Shown here: positions 44,553 through 52,926 of the stretch, piece after piece
Layout of the letters: each line of letters starts with the position of its first letter
How positions within the stretch are numbered: the stretch's first letter is position 1
Source: Firm-04 sp964463355
GTDB lineage: Bacteria > Bacillota > Clostridia > Oscillospirales > Ruminococcaceae
Reading direction: 5' to 3'
DNA length: 64,000 nt
Assembly: GCA_964463355.1 (NCBI GenBank)
Contig: CAYXBP010000002.1
Location: forward strand, 88,267-152,266
Position numbers and translations under genes: made by a program
The notes under the pieces: generated by a model
Told to the model about the DNA's origin: nothing
Database searches by the model: none
Seen by the model: only the letters and a program-made list of their open reading frames with translations

Positions 44553-46313
44553 ATGAGTGAAATGCTGAATGTAACAATCAACGGTCAGGCAATTCAAGTT
44601 GCCAAGGGCAGCACCATTCTGGAGGCTGCACATCAGGCAAATGTGACCATTCCCACCCTCTGCTACATGAAGGATATCAACGAAATCGGTGCTTGCCGTA
44701 TGTGTATCGTTGAGGCAAATGAAGGCAGAGGCTTCCGCTGCGTTGCAGCATGTGTATATCCCTGCACCGAGGGCATGGAGATTCTTACCAACAGCCCTAA
44801 GGTGCTTGATTCCCGCAAAAAAACACTTGAGCTGATTCTCTCCAACCACGACAGAAAATGTCTCTCTTGCGTACGCAGCAATAACTGCGAGCTGCAAAAG
44901 CTTGCAAAAGATCTGGGCGTTGAGGACGCAAGCCGCTATGACGGTGAGCGAATCGAGTATCCCATTGATACCACCGCTGCCCATATGTACCGCGATAATA
45001 ACAAGTGCGTGCTGTGCCGTCGTTGCGTCGCTGTCTGCGAAAAGACACAGGGTATCGGCGTCATTGGCGCCAACGATCGTGGCATCAGCACCCATATCGG
45101 CTCTGCGTTTGAAAAGGGTCTTGGCACAACTGCCTGCGTAAATTGCGGTCAGTGTATCGCCGTGTGCCCCACTGGTGCCCTCTCCGAAAAGGACTTCACC
45201 AAGGAAGTGTTCGCCGCCATCGCTGACCCCAACAAGAAGGTAATTGTTAACACGGCACCTTCCGTCCGAGCTGCTTTGGGCGAGGCGTTCGGTATGCCCA
45301 TCGGAACCAATGTGGAAGGAAAAATGGTCGCCGCCCTGCGCAGACTGGGCTTTGACTTCGTGTTCGATACCAACTTCTCCGCCGACCTGACCATCCTTGA
45401 GGAAGGCACAGAGCTGATTGATCGCGTGACCAATAACGGCGTACTGCCGATGATCACCTCCTGCTCTCCTGGTTGGGTCAAGTTCTGCGAGCATTACTAT
45501 CCCGATATGCTCCCCCACCTCTCCTCTTGCAAGAGCCCGCAACAGATGTTCGGTGCGGTCACCAAAACCTATTTTGCAGAAAAAATGGGTTGGGATCCCA
45601 AGGATGTCGTATGCGTGAGCATCATGCCCTGTACCGCCAAGAAGTTTGAAAGCGGCAGAGAGGATCAGGCAGCTTCTGGCTATCCCGATATCGACTACGC
45701 ACTGACTACCCGTGAGCTTGCCCGTATGATCGAGCGCGCAGGTTTGCAGTTTACTGCCCTGCCCGATGAGAAATTTGACGATCCGCTGGGTATCTTCACT
45801 GGTGCAGGTCTGCTGTTTGGCGCAACTGGCGGCGTAATGGAGGCTGCTCTGCGTTATGCCGTTGAGGAGATCACTGGCGATAAGCTGGGTGCCGACGCCA
45901 TTGATTTCAAGGAAGTCCGTGGTACCGATGGCATCAAGGAAGCAGCCTACAAGGTTGGGGATCTGGAAGTCAAGGTTGCAGTTGTCAGCGGTCTGGCAAA
46001 TGCACGTATCGTAATGGACAAGATCCGCAGCGGCGAAGCAGACTATACTTTCGTTGAGATCATGGCTTGCCCTGGCGGCTGTGTCAACGGCGGTGGTCAG
46101 CCCATCCAGCCTGGCAGCGTTCGTAATTTCAACGATCTGCGTTCACTGCGCGCAAAGGCTCTGTACGATCAGGATGCTACCATGGAACTGCGTAAATCTC
46201 AGGATAACCCCGCTGTTCAGGCACTTTATACCGAATACCTCGGTAAGCCTGGCAGCCACAAGGCACATGAGATTCTGCACACCAGCTATGTCGCAAGAAA
46301 GGTCAATTTCTAA
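44553..46313 (+). CDS. hydA: [FeFe] hydrogenase catalytic subunit
   Basis: 586 residues. N-terminal plant-type [2Fe-2S] domain (CYMKDINEIGACRMC), His/Cys3 [4Fe-4S] site (HDRKCLSCVRSNNC), two [4Fe-4S] clusters (CVLCRRCVAVC and CVNCGQCIAVCP), then the H-cluster domain with L1 TSCSPGW, L2 MPCTAKKFE and L3 EIMACPGGCVNGGGQP, all ligand cysteines present. The small-subunit-like C-terminus ends at HTSYVARKVNF with no extra [2Fe-2S] domain. With HydBC it forms the group A3 bifurcating enzyme; maturases HydEFG are not in the window. Confidence 0.96.
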   Translation: MSEMLNVTINGQAIQVAKGSTILEAAHQANVTIPTLCYMKDINEIGACRMCIVEANEGRGFRCVAACVYPCTEGMEILTNSPKVLDSRKKTLELILSNHDRKCLSCVRSNNCELQKLAKDLGVEDASRYDGERIEYPIDTTAAHMYRDNNKCVLCRRCVAVCEKTQGIGVIGANDRGISTHIGSAFEKGLGTTACVNCGQCIAVCPTGALSEKDFTKEVFAAIADPNKKVIVNTAPSVRAALGEAFGMPIGTNVEGKMVAALRRLGFDFVFDTNFSADLTILEEGTELIDRVTNNGVLPMITSCSPGWVKFCEHYYPDMLPHLSSCKSPQQMFGAVTKTYFAEKMGWDPKDVVCVSIMPCTAKKFESGREDQAASGYPDIDYALTTRELARMIERAGLQFTALPDEKFDDPLGIFTGAGLLFGATGGVMEAALRYAVEEITGDKLGADAIDFKEVRGTDGIKEAAYKVGDLEVKVAVVSGLANARIVMDKIRSGEADYTFVEIMACPGGCVNGGGQPIQPGSVRNFNDLRSLRAKALYDQDATMELRKSQDNPAVQALYTEYLGKPGSHKAHEILHTSYVARKVNF

Positions 46314-46343
46314 TCTTTCAGGCATATTTGTGATGTAAACAAC

Positions 46344-46384
46344 ACAAACCCGAAGGGCTGCAACGTCCTTCGGGTTTGTTTTTT
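46344..46384 (+). terminator. Terminator of hydCBA
   Basis: ACAAACCCGAAGG-11-CCTTCGGGTTTGT stem followed by six T. It may also stop the converging B12 operon. Confidence 0.9.
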
Positions 46385-46424
46385 ATAAGTGAGCATGAAG
46401 ATTCAAGCACGCCTTAGCAGAATC

Positions 46425-47093
46425 TTATAAGCCATATTTGATTTCAATGCGCGAGAGTTTATCATCCACGGGCTTGCGCATCAGCCACAAAAACAGTACA
46501 TTGCTGCAAGCGTATAGCAGTGTGTATGGCAATGCAGCAGCCAATGCCGCGCGGTACATCGCAACGGAGAAAGCCTCGTACTGCCACACTACTGTCCAGA
46601 TATCCATCAGCAAAGAATAAACCACTCCCGTTACACAACCGTAGAGCAGTAACAGCCATCTATACCGCCGCAGCACGCGGTGTATCGCCCCTGCTCCCCA
46701 GCCGATGCCCCCCCACGCCAGCATCTGAAAGACTGTCCATGGACCTTGCCCGAAAAACACATTGGAGAGCAGTGCTGTTCCTGCCCCGATCAGAAAACCA
46801 GATTCCTTGCCCAGATACAGCGCACCGAGGATAATAATCGCAGTGACTGGCTTGACCATAGGCAGCATTCTGCCCAAAACCGCCAACGCCATAAAAATCA
46901 CCGAAAGTACCAGCCTACGCACCCCAATCTCCTTCTGCCCGATGCCGCAAACGAACAGCAGCAATATTAGTGCTGCCATCATAAAGATGAAGAGCGCGGT
47001 ATATTTTGTTGGCAATTGTGCCGATATCCAAACAACAGTGGGCAACACAAGCAGTGGCAGTAGATAACAACAAATGGCACGTAAGTGTTTCAT
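46425..47093 (-). CDS. ECF transporter S component, probably cobalamin-specific (CbrT-like)
   Basis: 222 residues with about six transmembrane helices. The conserved S-component region MALAVLGRMLPMVKPVTAIIILGALYLGKESGFLIGAGTA lies in the middle, followed by GPWTVFQMLAWGGIGWGAG, as in CbrT-type B12 permeases. Last gene of the riboswitch-controlled operon; its ATG overlaps the ATPase stop (ATGA). Substrate assignment comes from the cobalamin riboswitch upstream, not from residues. Confidence 0.82.
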   Translation of the reverse strand: MKHLRAICCYLLPLLVLPTVVWISAQLPTKYTALFIFMMAALILLLFVCGIGQKEIGVRRLVLSVIFMALAVLGRMLPMVKPVTAIIILGALYLGKESGFLIGAGTALLSNVFFGQGPWTVFQMLAWGGIGWGAGAIHRVLRRYRWLLLLYGCVTGVVYSLLMDIWTVVWQYEAFSVAMYRAALAAALPYTLLYACSNVLFLWLMRKPVDDKLSRIEIKYGL

Positions 47094-48712
47094 TGCGATG
47101 CACCACCTTTTGGTTTAGCCTTGCAGCAATCCGCCACAGCGTCCACAGTGACCGCATTCTCACATAATCCATTGCTCATCCGCCTTGCAGCAGTGGTATA
47201 AAAGTAGTTTTGTGAGAAAAAAGCAGTCGGTGATTGCATCCCGATAACCGCACCGCGAAACAGCAAGCCGCAAGTATCCGCAAAAAGAGCCGCAAATTCC
47301 ACATCATGAGTTACTGTCAGTATCGCAATGCCGCGAGCGCACAAGCTACGCAAAATCGCACCCAATTCAGCTTTGGCAATGGCATCCAAACCCTTGGTTG
47401 GCTCATCCAACAGCAAAACCTGTGGTTGCTGCCCCAAGATCTTGGCAAGTGCCACCAATTGTTGCTGTCCGCCGCTGAGATCATAAGGGTGCCGCTGCAA
47501 AAAAGGGGTCAAATCAAAAGGCAACGCATCCACCGCACACTGTGTTTCGGCAAGTTCCTCAGCAACTGTGTTCCGTGCAAAGAGCATCTGAACATTTTGC
47601 GGCAGCATGGCAAGGCAGTTGTGATACAGATCCCCACCCTTATATTTACCAATCGGCTTTTGCAGCACAGTAATTTTGCCACAATATGGCCGCAGCAGAC
47701 CAGCAGCATTTTTTAACAGGGTCGATTTTCCTGCACCATTATCCCCCAGCAAACAAATCCATTGCCCACGATGCAGCGTCAAATCACAGCCATGCAGAAT
47801 ATCTTCCGCACTGCGCTCGTATCGAAAGCAAATATCTTTCAGTGAGAGTGCCTCGTCCCCAAAAACCTTTTGCAAGGGCAGCTGCCCATTGCACAGTGTA
47901 AAATGTTGTTGTAGATATGCCTTGCCCTCTGCCACAGAGAGCGGTGTATGCTCCTGCATTTTCGGCAATTGGTGATACAGTCGCACAGCTGCGGGCATGG
48001 CACCTGCCATTGGGTGATGAGCAGGCAAAGCCGATAGCACTGCACGAGGTGTGCCAAAGGCAGCGATTTCCCCTTTTTCCAGCAACAACATGGCAGTAGA
48101 TGCAGCAATTGCCTCCTCCAGACGATGCTCCGTCAGCAAAATTGTCAACGAAAAGTCCCGATGCAGCCGTTCCAGAGTCGCCATAAAAGCGGCAGCAGCA
48201 ATGGGGTCAAGCTGCGCAGTCGGCTCATCCAGAATCAGCACCCTGGGCTGCATCACCATCACCGAAGCAAGATGCAAAAGCTGTTTTTGTCCGCCCGAAA
48301 GGCTTGATGTGTCGCAGTTGTATTGATCCGTCATGCCAAAGTACGATACCATCTCTGCCACACGAACGCGGATCTCATCAGGGGGCGTGCCCAGATTTTC
48401 CAGCCCGAATGCCAACTCATGCCATACACGGTCGGTCACAATCTGTTCTTCAGGATGCTGAGATACAAACCCAACCATTTCGGGCGGTACCTCCTTGATG
48501 GGTGCATCGCCGAGCAAAATATCACCCGAACAGCTGCCCTTTGGTGTCAGCTGAGGTTTCAGCAACCGCAGCAGTGTGGTTTTACCGCAGCCTGTTTCGC
48601 CGCAAATGGTCAGAAATGCACCTTCCTCCACCGCAAAAGAAATGTTACGCAAGGCTGGCGTATCCGCTACAGGATACGAAAAGTTCACATTACGGAACGC
48701 AAGTGTCGCCAT
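47090..48712 (-). CDS. ECF transporter double ATPase (EcfA-EcfA' fusion)
   Basis: 540 residues, two ABC domains in one chain. First half: Walker A GETGCGKTT, signature LSGGQKQLLHLASVM, Walker B VLILDEPTAQLD. Second half (from about 290): GDNGAGKST, LSGGQQQLVALAKIL, VLLLDEPTKGLD. The Q-helix style SQHPEEQI identifies EcfA proteins. It powers import through EcfT. GGAGGTG precedes the ATG, which lies 28 bases inside the EcfT gene. The C-terminal 50 residues (cysteine-containing) are extra. Confidence 0.93.
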   Translation of the reverse strand: MATLAFRNVNFSYPVADTPALRNISFAVEEGAFLTICGETGCGKTTLLRLLKPQLTPKGSCSGDILLGDAPIKEVPPEMVGFVSQHPEEQIVTDRVWHELAFGLENLGTPPDEIRVRVAEMVSYFGMTDQYNCDTSSLSGGQKQLLHLASVMVMQPRVLILDEPTAQLDPIAAAAFMATLERLHRDFSLTILLTEHRLEEAIAASTAMLLLEKGEIAAFGTPRAVLSALPAHHPMAGAMPAAVRLYHQLPKMQEHTPLSVAEGKAYLQQHFTLCNGQLPLQKVFGDEALSLKDICFRYERSAEDILHGCDLTLHRGQWICLLGDNGAGKSTLLKNAAGLLRPYCGKITVLQKPIGKYKGGDLYHNCLAMLPQNVQMLFARNTVAEELAETQCAVDALPFDLTPFLQRHPYDLSGGQQQLVALAKILGQQPQVLLLDEPTKGLDAIAKAELGAILRSLCARGIAILTVTHDVEFAALFADTCGLLFRGAVIGMQSPTAFFSQNYFYTTAARRMSNGLCENAVTVDAVADCCKAKPKGGASQ

Positions 48713-49575
48713 CGGTACACCTCCATGATCTCAGCTACCGCAGGATACAGGCAAAGCAGCCCATAGGCAAGATATGCTGCCACAGCATACAAATTCGCAG
48801 GGCACATTTTCCAGCGAGGATAGAACTGCACGGTCAGTACACCGCTGCCCCAAGCAAACAATATCAACGATATCAGCAGTAAAACTACCCCAAGGTGCAG
48901 ACCATCTCGCCACCGAAAACGATACTCCGCAAGCTGGGTTCGCTTAACCGTGCCATAACAACGTGCAGCCATACTATCCGCCGTGATAATGCCGTTTTCG
49001 ATCGCCCAAGAAAGCGTTGCGGAAAAAATATGCAGGTTTTCGGCAATGCGGTAGATGGGGTTATCCTCCTGTGCAAGCCCCGCAGCGCATCTTGCTTCGC
49101 GTATCTGCCGCATAATCTGTGACAGTCTTGCCGATTGCCGCAACCCCATGGAAAAAACCAGTGCCAACTGTGGAGAAATTCCACCAAGCATACAAAAAAC
49201 ACGCTCTGCGGTCATATGGGAGGCAAAAAAAGCAAACCACAAAAGCGCAGCAGCAAGCATCAGCCCGGCAACCAACCCGTAGCAGAGTGCCTCTGCGGTC
49301 ACCGCCGTATCATTGATAAAAAAGAGTATCGTTTCCCCTCTTTGATTCCATAGAGGATTCAACAACGCCGAAGCAATGATCATCACCGCAGAAAGCCCCC
49401 AAAGGCGCAGCAACAATCGTTTTTCATGGTATGTATCGGGCAGCAAAGAATACGCCCCCGCCCCTACCAGTGCAATGCAAAGTAGGACGGGGTTGCGCAA
49501 AAACATTGCAATCAGAATCACTGCCAGTAAATGTGCAGCGATCGTCACAGGATGCATTTGCTGCAAAGGGCGCAT
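48685..49575 (-). CDS. ECF transporter transmembrane component EcfT
   Basis: 296 residues from ATG at 49575, directly behind GAAAGGAGAAG. About six transmembrane helices. The coupling-helix motifs that contact the ATPases are visible as SQIMRQIREARCAAG and ADSMAARCYGTVKRT, matching the AxxRG signature with slight drift (AARCYG). Overlaps the ATPase gene by 28 bases. Confidence 0.88.
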   Translation of the reverse strand: MRPLQQMHPVTIAAHLLAVILIAMFLRNPVLLCIALVGAGAYSLLPDTYHEKRLLLRLWGLSAVMIIASALLNPLWNQRGETILFFINDTAVTAEALCYGLVAGLMLAAALLWFAFFASHMTAERVFCMLGGISPQLALVFSMGLRQSARLSQIMRQIREARCAAGLAQEDNPIYRIAENLHIFSATLSWAIENGIITADSMAARCYGTVKRTQLAEYRFRWRDGLHLGVVLLLISLILFAWGSGVLTVQFYPRWKMCPANLYAVAAYLAYGLLCLYPAVAEIMEVYRWRHLRSVM

Positions 49576-49598
49576 GATACTTCTCCTTTCAGCGTCAA

Positions 49599-51308
49599 TC
49601 AGGGCACAATATCTCGCCCTAGATCCAGCGTATAGATCCATTGAATGCAGTCACCATCAACAAGAGGCACTTGCCCGCACCCCACAGATGCAGTTTCACC
49701 ATTCACAAAAAACATCCACCCCGAAAGTTCGCCGTAATCAAATTCATACAAATTGGCAATACCGCGAACATAGGCAAGCGTATCAGAGCCGTCAATCTCC
49801 ACTTGCAATTGATACTCCTTGCAAGCCAGTTGCAGCGCATCCAACACGGTATCATCCTGTTCAAAATACAGCACGGTTGGCGGAAGAATATAACCGTCAT
49901 CGAACTGCGCAGTATACTGACTATCCTCAGGAAGCAGATCACAGCAAATAGAAAAGGTGATGCTTCCAACCGCATTTTGCGGCGTATTTGCATTTTGATA
50001 ATGCTGTTCAGGGGATTCCACACGAATCAGATGCACTGCTGCAATCAGCAATGCCGCGATTAGCCCCAACAGAATATAATAAAAAAAATGCCGCCGACCT
50101 TGCTTCATCAATACAAGTACAGCGATAGCAGCAGCAACCAGAATCGCGGCTGTCAGCACCCATTTCAGCAGATAAGGCGTGGATTTTCGTGCAAATGTCG
50201 ATTGTGTGGTAATGATGGTTATGGTGGTTGTTTCCGTCGTAGATATGCTTTCCACGGTAGTACCGTCTTGCAATGTGTTCATGGTAGTAGCAGTGGCAGT
50301 GGTTGTTTCAACAGTAGTAGATGTGGTCATTGCAGGATTCGACTGCGAAACTGTAGACTCTTCTTGCTGAGGAATGGGATCGGCAAAGTGATAAAAATCG
50401 CCCTTTCCCGATTGCAACATCTCATATGCAACCAATGCAAGATACACCTGCACCGTTGCGATTTTGTTTGCCTTTCCACCAATGTTGTGCGAATACATTC
50501 CAGCTGAAACAGAAAATTCCTGAATAGATGCATAGAGGTCACAGTATTTCATGAATCTCGCATCATTCAACGCGTCAATACCAAGCAGTGAGAGAGCAAT
50601 CCAGACCTGTGCTGTGCTTTCTGGATTCGGCGTACCGTAGCTTTGATATCCGCCGTTTTCCAGTTGCGCCCCCGAAAGATATTCCACAGCTTTTTCAACA
50701 GCAGCTGCAACCGCAGCATTCTCCCGATGAGGTGCGAGTGCCTGTAGTGTCATTGCTGTAACATCCACATCAGCGTTGCCGCCTGTAACCGTCCATCCGC
50801 CATCTGCAAGCTGCATAGAGAGAATTTGTGCTATGGTTTCTTCAGCGGATTTGACACATGGCACCCCGTTATTCTGCAAATGCAGACCAAACACCCAGCT
50901 CATCAATCCCTGCTGCCCGATGGTTTCATCAAGCAATGCACGCAGTGAATTGACTTCTTCAGGTGCCACTGCAAGATAGGTCAATGCGCTTCTCTGCCGC
51001 GAAACTGCATTGTGGCTGCCCTTTGCAATGACATCACGTAATGCAGTTTCACAAGCAGAAAAATCATACTGGGTATCGCTATGGGATAGTGCCATGATAT
51101 ACCAGTCCGTGCCGCTGCTGCCAATGGTGGCAGCCAATGGCTCATCGAGCCATTGCTGCACTGAAACCGCGCCATCTTGTTCCAACTGCGCCGCAAGAAT
51201 CGAATGCGCGGTTTCAGTGCAGTCAGCGGCACGGACACACCAAGGCATACAGCACCCGAGCAGCAATATGGAAAACAGTACAGCAATTGCCCTCGCAGAC
51301 GATTTCAC
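49599..51308 (-). CDS. Intrinsic-factor/transcobalamin-like membrane protein (alpha/alpha barrel + DUF4430)
   Basis: 569 residues. Signal peptide (1-27). Prenyltransferase/squalene-oxidase-like repeats form an alpha/alpha barrel over about 30-310 (QLADGGWTVTGGNADVDVTA, AQLENGGYQSYGTPNPES). Then a threonine-rich linker (about 325-370, mostly ETTT and TATT runs) and two transmembrane helices (about 375-400 and 407-427). The C-terminal domain (about 445-569) is DUF4430, the transcobalamin-like C-terminal fold (GWMFFVNGETASVGCGQVPL...DGD). Barrel plus this beta domain is how human intrinsic factor clamps B12. Here they are separated by membrane helices, so with two helices both would face outward. 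Encoded between a surface protein and EcfT under a cobalamin riboswitch. Confidence 0.85.
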   Translation of the reverse strand: MKSSARAIAVLFSILLLGCCMPWCVRAADCTETAHSILAAQLEQDGAVSVQQWLDEPLAATIGSSGTDWYIMALSHSDTQYDFSACETALRDVIAKGSHNAVSRQRSALTYLAVAPEEVNSLRALLDETIGQQGLMSWVFGLHLQNNGVPCVKSAEETIAQILSMQLADGGWTVTGGNADVDVTAMTLQALAPHRENAAVAAAVEKAVEYLSGAQLENGGYQSYGTPNPESTAQVWIALSLLGIDALNDARFMKYCDLYASIQEFSVSAGMYSHNIGGKANKIATVQVYLALVAYEMLQSGKGDFYHFADPIPQQEESTVSQSNPAMTTSTTVETTTATATTMNTLQDGTTVESISTTETTTITIITTQSTFARKSTPYLLKWVLTAAILVAAAIAVLVLMKQGRRHFFYYILLGLIAALLIAAVHLIRVESPEQHYQNANTPQNAVGSITFSICCDLLPEDSQYTAQFDDGYILPPTVLYFEQDDTVLDALQLACKEYQLQVEIDGSDTLAYVRGIANLYEFDYGELSGWMFFVNGETASVGCGQVPLVDGDCIQWIYTLDLGRDIVP

Positions 51309-52117
51309 GACCGCTTTCTCCTTGTCACCATAACGGCAAGTGCCGCACCAGCAAACAACATCGCAGCGACAGGCGATGCATCACCAGTTTCCACCGCAGG
51401 AGCAGCAGTAGTTGTGGTTGCAGCACCCGCAACGGACATTTTGCAGCAGGGAGGTACCAAAATCTGCGTATCAGATGCGGCACTGATGATATGTTCTCCA
51501 GCATCGGTAAGCGAAACATCCACCACACCATCAGCATTGGTCTTATACGCACTTTCTTTGCCGTCAATCAGAATTGTCGCATCTGCTACTGGCAACGTAA
51601 CAGGATTCCAATTTTCATCATATCCTGCCGCAGAAAGCGTTAATGTCACTGTATCACCGCTTTTCATCTCCACCGTCTGCACATCAAAATAGCAGTAAGT
51701 ATCAGAATACATCGTCGTATCTGTGTACACAAATGCGTTGATACGATCACCATCCGACACTGCATCTGCCAAACTCATCGCAGAAGCATCGTTGCGATAA
51801 TACCCGTAGCTGCCGCCATTTTCGCAGCCCCACAGCTTTGTCATACTCAAACCGTAATCAGTCAGCTCTGCACCAAAACCTGCTGCGCCCTCAGCATAAT
51901 ACGCCTCATGTGCCAAATAAAGCGCGTCGTGAATGGTCAGTGTGCCGTCACCATCGATATCAGTCACTATAACTTCGCCCTGCGCCAATGCAAGATTTCC
52001 TTCTTCGTCGGCAATGGTCACGGTCACGGTGGGTGCTTCGGCAGCAGATACTGTCATTGCTCCCACAGAAAGTGCTGCTGAAGCCAACAGCGCGGTCATG
52101 ATTCTGCGTTTCTTCAT
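51305..52117 (-). CDS. Cell-surface protein with dockerin-like loop and DUF4430-like domain
   Basis: 270 residues from ATG at 52117. Signal peptide (1-25, ending VSAAEA). A calcium-loop segment VTDIDGDGTLTIHDALYLAHEAYY (about 48-70) looks like half a dockerin. It leads into a domain with GSYGYYRNDASAMSLADAVSDGD, which resembles the DUF4430/transcobalamin C-terminal turn. A beta domain (VTLTLSAAGYDENWNP to HIISAAS) and a threonine/alanine stretch follow. The end AVETGDASP, hydrophobic helix and RRKRS is a sortase-like wall signal lacking the proline. Predicted extracellular partner in B12 capture. Overlaps neighbours by four bases on both sides. Confidence 0.75.
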   Translation of the reverse strand: MKKRRIMTALLASAALSVGAMTVSAAEAPTVTVTIADEEGNLALAQGEVIVTDIDGDGTLTIHDALYLAHEAYYAEGAAGFGAELTDYGLSMTKLWGCENGGSYGYYRNDASAMSLADAVSDGDRINAFVYTDTTMYSDTYCYFDVQTVEMKSGDTVTLTLSAAGYDENWNPVTLPVADATILIDGKESAYKTNADGVVDVSLTDAGEHIISAASDTQILVPPCCKMSVAGAATTTTAAPAVETGDASPVAAMLFAGAALAVMVTRRKRS

Positions 52118-52416
52118 GGTTGAATTCCTCCGTTTTCTTCCTCTTGGCGTAATACGCCTGTATGATGATCTGCCTTGGTACGCAAGCGTTTTTGCACTGT
52201 TTTGTGATGCCGTGTATCCTCTCTCGGCGGTTTCAGCCCTGCTGATTCCAATGCTCTGCCCCACGGCCCTAACGCTGCCTTGATATTCGCCACCTGCTGC
52301 GGCGCAAAATCACTGCGCCGTGGATACCGCTGCACGCCCTGTTGACACAGCAAAGCCTGCATCTCACACAACAAACGGATCGCCTCCTGCTGTTTTTCAT
52401 CAGCCAAAGTCTGCAC
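52114..52416 (-). CDS. Small protein with homing-endonuclease-associated-repeat-like motif
   Basis: 100 residues with a GTG start (GAAAGG just upstream). Helical; RYPRRSDFAPQQVANIKAALG followed by PWGRALESAGLKPP resembles the helix-turn-helix repeat found beside HNH nucleases. The C-terminus is basic (KTVQKRLRTKADHH), so nucleic acid binding is plausible. It is the first gene after the cobalamin riboswitch terminator and overlaps the next gene by four bases, so it is truly part of the operon. Role unknown. Confidence 0.6.
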   Translation of the reverse strand: MQTLADEKQQEAIRLLCEMQALLCQQGVQRYPRRSDFAPQQVANIKAALGPWGRALESAGLKPPREDTRHHKTVQKRLRTKADHHTGVLRQEEENGGIQP

Positions 52417-52429
52417 CTGCCTTTCTCAC

Positions 52430-52475
52430 AAAATAAAAACGCCCTCTATTGACGCGGCAAACGATCAATAAAGGG
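52430..52475 (-). terminator. Riboswitch expression-platform terminator
   Basis: Minus strand CCCTTTATTGA...TCAATAGAGGG (two wobbles) followed by CGTTTTTATTTT, ending 14 bases before the first GTG of the operon. Confidence 0.75.
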
Positions 52476-52585
52476 ACACAGCAATTCCACACTGCAACGC
52501 GAAAAAGGCACAACTCTCCCGTTACAGATGCGAAAGCGGCTGCACCCTTCATACCCAAAGGTGTCGGCATTATTGCCGATTTGCC

Positions 52586-52668
52586 AACAGTCACGGGGAG
52601 TATTCCGACTGTAACGGTAATGGCGGTTGCGACGGATTTTCACCGAACTTCCCTTCCACCGTGCTGTT
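52586..52668 (-). promoter_or_regulatory. Cobalamin riboswitch
   Basis: On the minus strand the conserved core appears in order: GGAAG, then CGGTGAAAATCCGTCGCAAC, CCGCCATTACCGTTACAGTC and GGAATACTCC. These match the class II cobalamin aptamer pattern of GGTGaAAaTCC, CCGC..CTGTaA and GTCGGA(A)nACC. The P1 stem is AACAGCACGG (52668-52659) with CCGTG-A-CTGTT (52596-52586). It should switch the downstream terminator when B12 is plentiful. Confidence 0.9.
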
Positions 52669-52678
52669 TGATGTTGTA

Positions 52679-52707
52679 ATCTTACCATATTTATCGAAAA
52701 ATGTCAA
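52679..52707 (-). promoter_or_regulatory. Promoter of the B12 operon
   Basis: Minus strand TTGACA (52707-52702), 17 bases, TAAGAT (52684-52679), eleven bases ahead of the aptamer P1 stem. Confidence 0.8.
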
Positions 52708-52757
52708 GAGCAAAGCTTGCCGTGGCTCTTTTCCTAAAACCGTGAAAAAGCAGAAAG

Positions 52758-52914
52758 ATGTAACGGAACAATGCATCCTGAAGCTCAGTAAACGAGCCGT
52801 AGGAGCGGCGGTTTGTTTCCTCATGCTTGAGATATTTGAAAAAACATTCCATCACAGCTTGTCATAAGGATAGCCTTTGGCAGAAAACGACTGGATCATA
52901 CCATAGCGTTCTCC
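52758..52914 (-). pseudogene. IS3-family (IS150-like) transposase remnant
   Basis: Minus strand reads GERYGMIQSFSAKGYPYDK, then a stop; one frame over it continues VMECFFKYLKHEETNRRSYG and SFTELQDALFRYI. These are adjoining parts of the C-terminal catalytic region of IS3 transposases (DDE glutamate in MECFFK). The copy is frameshifted and lacks both ends. It sits 50 bases upstream of the B12 promoter. Confidence 0.75.
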
Positions 52915-52926
52915 TATAACTGCAAT

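Noticed and set aside
42646..44577. A 643-codon minus-strand open frame over hydB, and a 408-codon one over hydA
   Set aside because: Both mirror strongly conserved hydrogenase genes and have no ribosome site or recognisable domain; they result from the codon bias of the sense genes.
52661..52867. Plus-strand small frame over the B12 promoter region
   Set aside because: It overlaps the riboswitch, the promoter and the IS3 relic on the other strand and lacks a ribosome site.
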